Assembly (NCBI GenBank): GCA_020058315.1
Contig: JAGVEK010000407.1
Coordinates: 1 to 8,966 of the forward strand
From: Candidatus Zixiibacteriota bacterium
GTDB taxonomy: Bacteria > Zixibacteria > MSB-5A5 > WJJR01
Direction: 5' to 3'
Length of the DNA stretch: 8,966 bases
Shown here: in pieces, positions 6,420 through 8,966 of the stretch
Layout of the letters: each line of letters begins with the position of its first letter
Numbering within the stretch: position 1 is the stretch's first letter
Notes under the pieces: model-generated
What the model saw: the letters and a program-made list of their open reading frames with translations, nothing else
What the model was told of the DNA's origin: nothing
The model's database searches: none
Made by a program: the position numbers and the translations under genes

Positions 6420-7156
6420 AACAAGGTCTGTTCTTTGTGGTCGTGCTGGTGGTTTCTCTGGCTACGGGCTTTATCATCTGGACACAGTTGCCGGCCTATC
6501 TTAAGGAGGGCGGCTTTCTCGTTGCCTTTCTCATCGCGATGTCCGTGATGCTGCTGGCCTTTATTCTTGAACGCCTGTTCACTTTGCGCAAAGCGCGCGG
6601 CGCCAGTTCGGTGCAGGCGTTCTTCAAACACGTGGTTGATTCACTCCACAAGGGCGATTACACGGGAGCCCTCGCGGCCTGCGACAAGCAGCGCGGGTCG
6701 TGCGCCAACGTTCTGCGGGCCGGGATCGAACGGTATGCGCAGATGAAGGATGATCGCTCGCTGACCACGGACAAGCGGGTCGAGGAAACCCAGCGGGCCA
6801 TCTCAGAGGCGAATTCGCTGGAAGTGCCGCTGCTGGAGCGCAATCTGATTGCCCTGTCCACCATTGCATCGATCGCGACGATGGTCGGTCTTCTGGGCAC
6901 CACGATCGGTATGATCCGCGCGTTCAAAGCAACCGGCCACGCGGCCGGCGGCGTGATCGATGCCACCTCACTGGCAAAAGGTATTTCTGAGGCGCTGGTC
7001 AATACCGCGGGGGGGCTGCTGGACGCCATCATCGGCATCGTCGCCTACAACTTCTTTGTCAACAAAGTCGATAGTTTCAATTACACGATCGACGAGGCCT
7101 CGTATGAGGTCGTACAACTGCTCAAGTCGCGCGAAGCGCGCACGGCCGGTGCGTAG
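6416..7156 (+). CDS. exbB: ExbB/TolQ/MotA-family proton channel
   Basis: 246 residues, GTG start with AAGGAGG at 6403-6409. ExbB pentamers form the inner-membrane stator that uses the proton gradient to move ExbD and energise TonB. N-terminal helices lie at about 3-23 and 33-53, giving one more than the usual single helix before the cytoplasmic domain (about 55-140). The two conserved channel helices are about 145-170 (IALSTIASIATMVGLLGTTIGMIRAF) written as IALSTIAS then MVGLLGTTIGMIRAF, and about 189-214. Family-typical residues are present: the GLLGTTIGM turn (Thr162/163), Glu192 in SEAL, Thr197 in NTAGG and the YNFF end. Unusual: the common motif GLxVAIPA reads GLLDAIIG, so Asp203 is placed in the helix and the proline is lost. 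The stop is 3 bases before exbD-1. Family assignment is firm; whether it serves TonB rather than a Tol-like system rests on the downstream TonB gene. Confidence 0.93.
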   Translation: MKQGLFFVVVLVVSLATGFIIWTQLPAYLKEGGFLVAFLIAMSVMLLAFILERLFTLRKARGASSVQAFFKHVVDSLHKGDYTGALAACDKQRGSCANVLRAGIERYAQMKDDRSLTTDKRVEETQRAISEANSLEVPLLERNLIALSTIASIATMVGLLGTTIGMIRAFKATGHAAGGVIDATSLAKGISEALVNTAGGLLDAIIGIVAYNFFVNKVDSFNYTIDEASYEVVQLLKSREARTAGA

Positions 7157-7159
7157 GTC

Positions 7160-7672
7160 ATGACCAGGAAAAACAAAAGGCGGGTCTCTATCCGCATCGA
7201 CATGACCCCGATGGTGGATATTGCGTTCCTGCTGTTGATCTTCTACATGACGACGACGCAGTTCAAACCGCCGGAGCAGAAGCAGGTGGTTCTGCCGATG
7301 TCCACGTCGCAGCGCCAGTTGCCGATCAAGAACTTCATCACCATCACGGTCACGAAGCAGGATTCGGTCTTTCTTGATTTTATCATCAAGGCCAAGAAGT
7401 TTGATCCCACAATTGGTGACTCAATCGAGATCCCGGTCCGCGACTACCTGACGTCCACGCCCGACATGGTTGGCGCTGAAATTCAGAAGATGCGGCTGAA
7501 GGCATTGGGGCAGCAGATTAAGGATCTCTTCCTGGTGATGAAGGCGGATAGAGACGCCTCGTTCGGTGTCGTTGAGAAGATCATGGGGGCCATGCAGGAG
7601 CAGAATCTCACAAGTTTCCAGGTTGTGACCGATCTGGATCAAACACTCTCGCGAACCGCAGGCGGGGGATGA
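7160..7672 (+). CDS. exbD: ExbD/TolR-family protein, first copy
   Basis: 170 residues, starting 3 bases after exbB, so almost certainly translated with it. It has the ExbD plan: a basic cytoplasmic N-terminus (MTRKNKRR), one transmembrane helix containing MTPMVDIAFLLLIFYM (15-30) with the conserved proton-carrying Asp at residue 20, then a periplasmic domain. The domain ends with DLFLVMKADRDASFGVVEKI (about 122-141) and FQVVTD, which match the closing strands and helix of ExbD. Between about 66 and 118 there is an extra or diverged stretch (FIIKAKKFDPTIGDSIEIP and beyond), making it longer than the roughly 140 residues common for ExbD. It is one of two paralogues here; the two may form a hetero-dimer inside the ExbB ring, which is inference. 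Confidence 0.93.
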   Translation: MTRKNKRRVSIRIDMTPMVDIAFLLLIFYMTTTQFKPPEQKQVVLPMSTSQRQLPIKNFITITVTKQDSVFLDFIIKAKKFDPTIGDSIEIPVRDYLTSTPDMVGAEIQKMRLKALGQQIKDLFLVMKADRDASFGVVEKIMGAMQEQNLTSFQVVTDLDQTLSRTAGGG

Positions 7673-7693
7673 TCACATTCTGGTTTTGGGGCG

Positions 7694-7699
7694 TATAAT
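7694..7699 (+). promoter_or_regulatory. Possible internal promoter -10 box between the exbD genes
   Basis: A perfect TATAAT lies in the 114-base gap between the two exbD genes. Initiation near 7706 would give a leader of about 80 bases that begins just before the TGTGCACA palindrome (7711-7718) and includes the whole structured region described below. No TTGACA-like element is found 16-18 bases upstream (7671-7676 reads GATCAC). It would allow exbD-2 and tonB to be transcribed apart from exbB. Confidence 0.35.
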
Positions 7700-7716
7700 G
7701 GTTGCAGGCATGTGCA

Positions 7717-7779
7717 CACAGGGAGAATCGGCGATGCGTCGGCACGATAGCCGTCCGAAGAATCGTCCCTGTGAGGGAG
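7717..7779 (+). promoter_or_regulatory. Possible RNA toggle controlling exbD-2 translation
   Basis: CACAGGGA (7717-7724) is perfectly complementary to TCCCTGTG (7766-7773). The 41-base loop holds a smaller hairpin, CGGC (7740-7743) with GCCG (7750-7753). The TCCCT part (7766-7770) can instead pair with AGGGA at 7774-7778 through a 3-base GTG loop, which would bury the exbD-2 ribosome binding site AGGGAG (7774-7779). The long-range fold would free that site but cover the AGGGAG (7720-7725) of the short leader frame. The two folds exclude each other. The pairing is seen in sequence; regulation is inference. Confidence 0.35.
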
Positions 7780-7799
7780 TTGCTGAATGGGTGCGGTAG
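7734..7799 (+). CDS. Possible 21-residue arginine-rich leader peptide before exbD-2
   Basis: ATG at 7734 has AGGGAG 8 bases upstream (7720-7725), as good a site as that of exbD-2 itself. The frame encodes an Arg/Pro-rich peptide beginning MRRHDSRPKNR and ends at TAG 7797-7799, 13 bases inside exbD-2 in another frame. Ribosomes translating it would pass through the TCCCT segment and disrupt the hairpin that can hide the exbD-2 ribosome binding site. It could act as a coupling or attenuation leader. It is short and could be chance. Confidence 0.3.
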   Translation: MRRHDSRPKNRPCEGVAEWVR

Positions 7800-8386
7800 A
7801 CGTTGGCGGTGACAAGCCAGCAGGAAAAAAGAAGGGGTTAAGACGGCCCAAGAGGCGCGTTGCGATTCGCATCGACATGACGCCGATGGTGGATATCGCC
7901 TTTCTCCTCCTGATCTTCTACATGGTCTCGACGATCTTCTCCGAGCCCCAGGCGATGGAAATCAACCTCCCGCCGTCAAAAGCGGAGCTCCCCACCGGGG
8001 AGTCGAAGGTTCTGGTTCTCCGGATTGACGCCAAGAATCGGATCTTCTGGAATACCGGGAAGGACGATCCCCAGTCCATCGAATTGACAGCAGTTCCCAA
8101 GCTGCTGGAAGACAAGGTGCGTGAGGTTCCGGGACTGGTGACGCTGGTCAAGATCAACAAGGGTGCCCGGTATTCGCGGATGGTCGAGGTGCTGGATCGA
8201 ATCGAAATCGTCGAGTACCGGCTGAAGCAAGCGCAAGTACGAGCCAAGGAAAAGGGGCTGCTCCCGAAGGACGAGCCGGAGTTCTCATACGTATTTTCTC
8301 TGGGTCCGTGGACACGCCTGGACACGAAGACAATTGCCAAAGTGACAGGCGAGGCGGAAACCGAAGAAGGGACAACCACGCCATGA
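7787..8386 (+). CDS. exbD: ExbD/TolR-family protein, second copy
   Basis: 199 residues. ATG at 7787 follows AGGGAG (7774-7779) with a 7-base spacing. The N-terminus is strongly basic (GKKKGLRRPKRR), then the single transmembrane helix carries MTPMVDIAFLLLIFYM (31-46) with the conserved Asp36. That 16-residue stretch is identical to the first copy, as are the three residues before it. The periplasmic domain (about 55-175) includes INLPPSKAELP, KVLVLRIDAKNRIFW and RMVEVLDRIEIVEYRL, which fit the ExbD fold. It is longer than the family norm: a lysine-rich, probably helical insert (about 146-162) precedes the last strand FSYVFSLG, and an acidic Thr-rich tail (about 186-199) ends the protein. Outside the membrane helix the two ExbDs share little, so they are likely functionally distinct partners. 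The stop overlaps the tonB start (ATGA). Confidence 0.93.
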   Translation: MGAVDVGGDKPAGKKKGLRRPKRRVAIRIDMTPMVDIAFLLLIFYMVSTIFSEPQAMEINLPPSKAELPTGESKVLVLRIDAKNRIFWNTGKDDPQSIELTAVPKLLEDKVREVPGLVTLVKINKGARYSRMVEVLDRIEIVEYRLKQAQVRAKEKGLLPKDEPEFSYVFSLGPWTRLDTKTIAKVTGEAETEEGTTTP

Positions 8387-8966
8387 GCGCCAAGTCATCT
8401 GCGGCGATTGTGCCGAGGGGTTGGTATGGCGCCTTTGAACTGAAGCGATCCTACCAGCGAAACATGGCCATGGGGGTCGGTATTGCCGCCCTCGTCCACA
8501 TCATGCTGATCGTGGGGATGCTGGTCTACCAGTATATCAAGTCGTACTCCGATGTCGAGCCGGTGGGGATCGTGCGGATCAAATCCCTGTCCGATATTGC
8601 CCCGCCCCCATCGATGACCGCGGCCAAGCCGCTTGTCAATGTGGCCGAGCCGAATATCGCCCCGCCGTCGATTGGGATCCCGACGCCGGTTCCAGACGAA
8701 GAGGCGGTCGAGGACGTGCGGTTTGCGACCCGTGCAGAGATGGCTGAACTGGCGGCGCCGGTTGTCGCGCCCGTCACGGGGGGGTCCGATTCGGTTGAGG
8801 TCGATCCCGGTGCGCTCGCGGAAGAGTATTTTCCGCAGGCTGGTGAATTCGTTGCGGTCGAAGAACAGCCTGTAAAGATCTACGAGGAGAAGCCCATCAC
8901 TCCGGAACTGGCGATTCTCACCGGCACGACCGGCATGGTCTGGATTCAGGCACTGGTGGACAAAGA
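8383..8966 (+). CDS. tonB: TonB-family energy transducer (3' end outside window)
   Basis: The frame opens at ATG 8383, overlapping the exbD-2 stop as ATGA, and remains open to the window end (194 codons). A cytoplasmic N-terminus of about 27 residues, longer than in E. coli TonB, leads to one transmembrane helix at about 28-50 (MAMGVGIAALVHIMLIVGML). His39 in this helix matches the His that is essential in TonB helices. A periplasmic spacer rich in Pro, Ala, Val and Glu follows (about 58-168), with APPPS, APPS and PTPVPDEE segments. The C-terminal domain starts at about 170: PITPELAILTGTTGMV then WIQALVDK, matching the TonB pattern 'P-x-Y-P-E-L-A-...-G-x-x-G-x-V-x-(V/I)-x-V-x-V-D'. The usual Tyr-Pro is Thr-Pro here. 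It would link the ExbB/ExbD motor to outer-membrane TonB-dependent receptors. Family certain; the substrate system is not visible. Confidence 0.92.
   Translation, partial: MSAKSSAAIVPRGWYGAFELKRSYQRNMAMGVGIAALVHIMLIVGMLVYQYIKSYSDVEPVGIVRIKSLSDIAPPPSMTAAKPLVNVAEPNIAPPSIGIPTPVPDEEAVEDVRFATRAEMAELAAPVVAPVTGGSDSVEVDPGALAEEYFPQAGEFVAVEEQPVKIYEEKPITPELAILTGTTGMVWIQALVDK

Noticed and set aside
1..8966. CRISPR array, tRNA, rRNA, insertion sequence, phage or plasmid attachment sites
   Set aside because: No repeated spacer pattern, no cloverleaf or rRNA sequence, no transposase or integrase, and no long direct or inverted repeats were seen; codon character is even across the genes.

Overview
The window is ordinary-looking bacterial chromosome of moderately high GC, with every supported gene on the + strand. 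Lipobox signal peptides and a TonB/ExbB/ExbD energy-transduction set point to a diderm bacterium. Tandem exbD paralogues joined to a periplasmic TPR protein, together with lipoproteins carrying FN3-like and 'PAGWxYEGW' domains, resemble FCB-group or candidate-phylum genomes (Gemmatimonadota, Zixibacteria and similar). That placement is inference; there is no marker gene here.

Left part (1-3122). The tail of an upstream reading frame ends at 66. A TATAAT-bearing intergenic stretch follows, then three consecutive lipoprotein genes: a peptidase-MA-like protein that lacks a recognisable HExxH zinc motif (165-926), a fibronectin type III-like lipoprotein (983-1912), and a lipoprotein whose two halves look like a diverged tandem duplication (2139-3122). 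A possible 29-residue membrane peptide sits directly after the second gene. All three lipoproteins would sit outside the cytoplasm; none has a clear catalytic centre.

Right part (3123-8966, continuing past the end). A gap with a consensus TTGACA leads into an apparent operon: a small two-helix membrane protein, a secreted TPR protein with a cysteine-rich C-terminus, a polytopic membrane protein of unknown family, ExbB, ExbD-1, ExbD-2 and TonB (cut by the window end). Joins are tight: ATGA overlaps at 3593-3596 and 8383-8386, and a 3-base gap between exbB and exbD-1. ExbB and the two ExbDs would form the proton-driven inner-membrane motor and TonB would carry the force to the outer membrane. 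The TPR protein and the unknown membrane protein are probably accessory parts of the same machine.

Most interesting signals: (1) between the exbD genes, a TATAAT box, a short arginine-rich reading frame with its own AGGGAG, and a TCCCT segment able to pair with either that AGGGAG or the one serving exbD-2, a possible translational toggle; (2) an ExbB whose last helix has Asp in the conserved channel motif and lacks the usual proline; (3) the unrecognised membrane protein placed between the TPR protein and the motor; (4) the internal duplication in the third lipoprotein. No tRNA, rRNA, CRISPR, IS element or integration site was seen.
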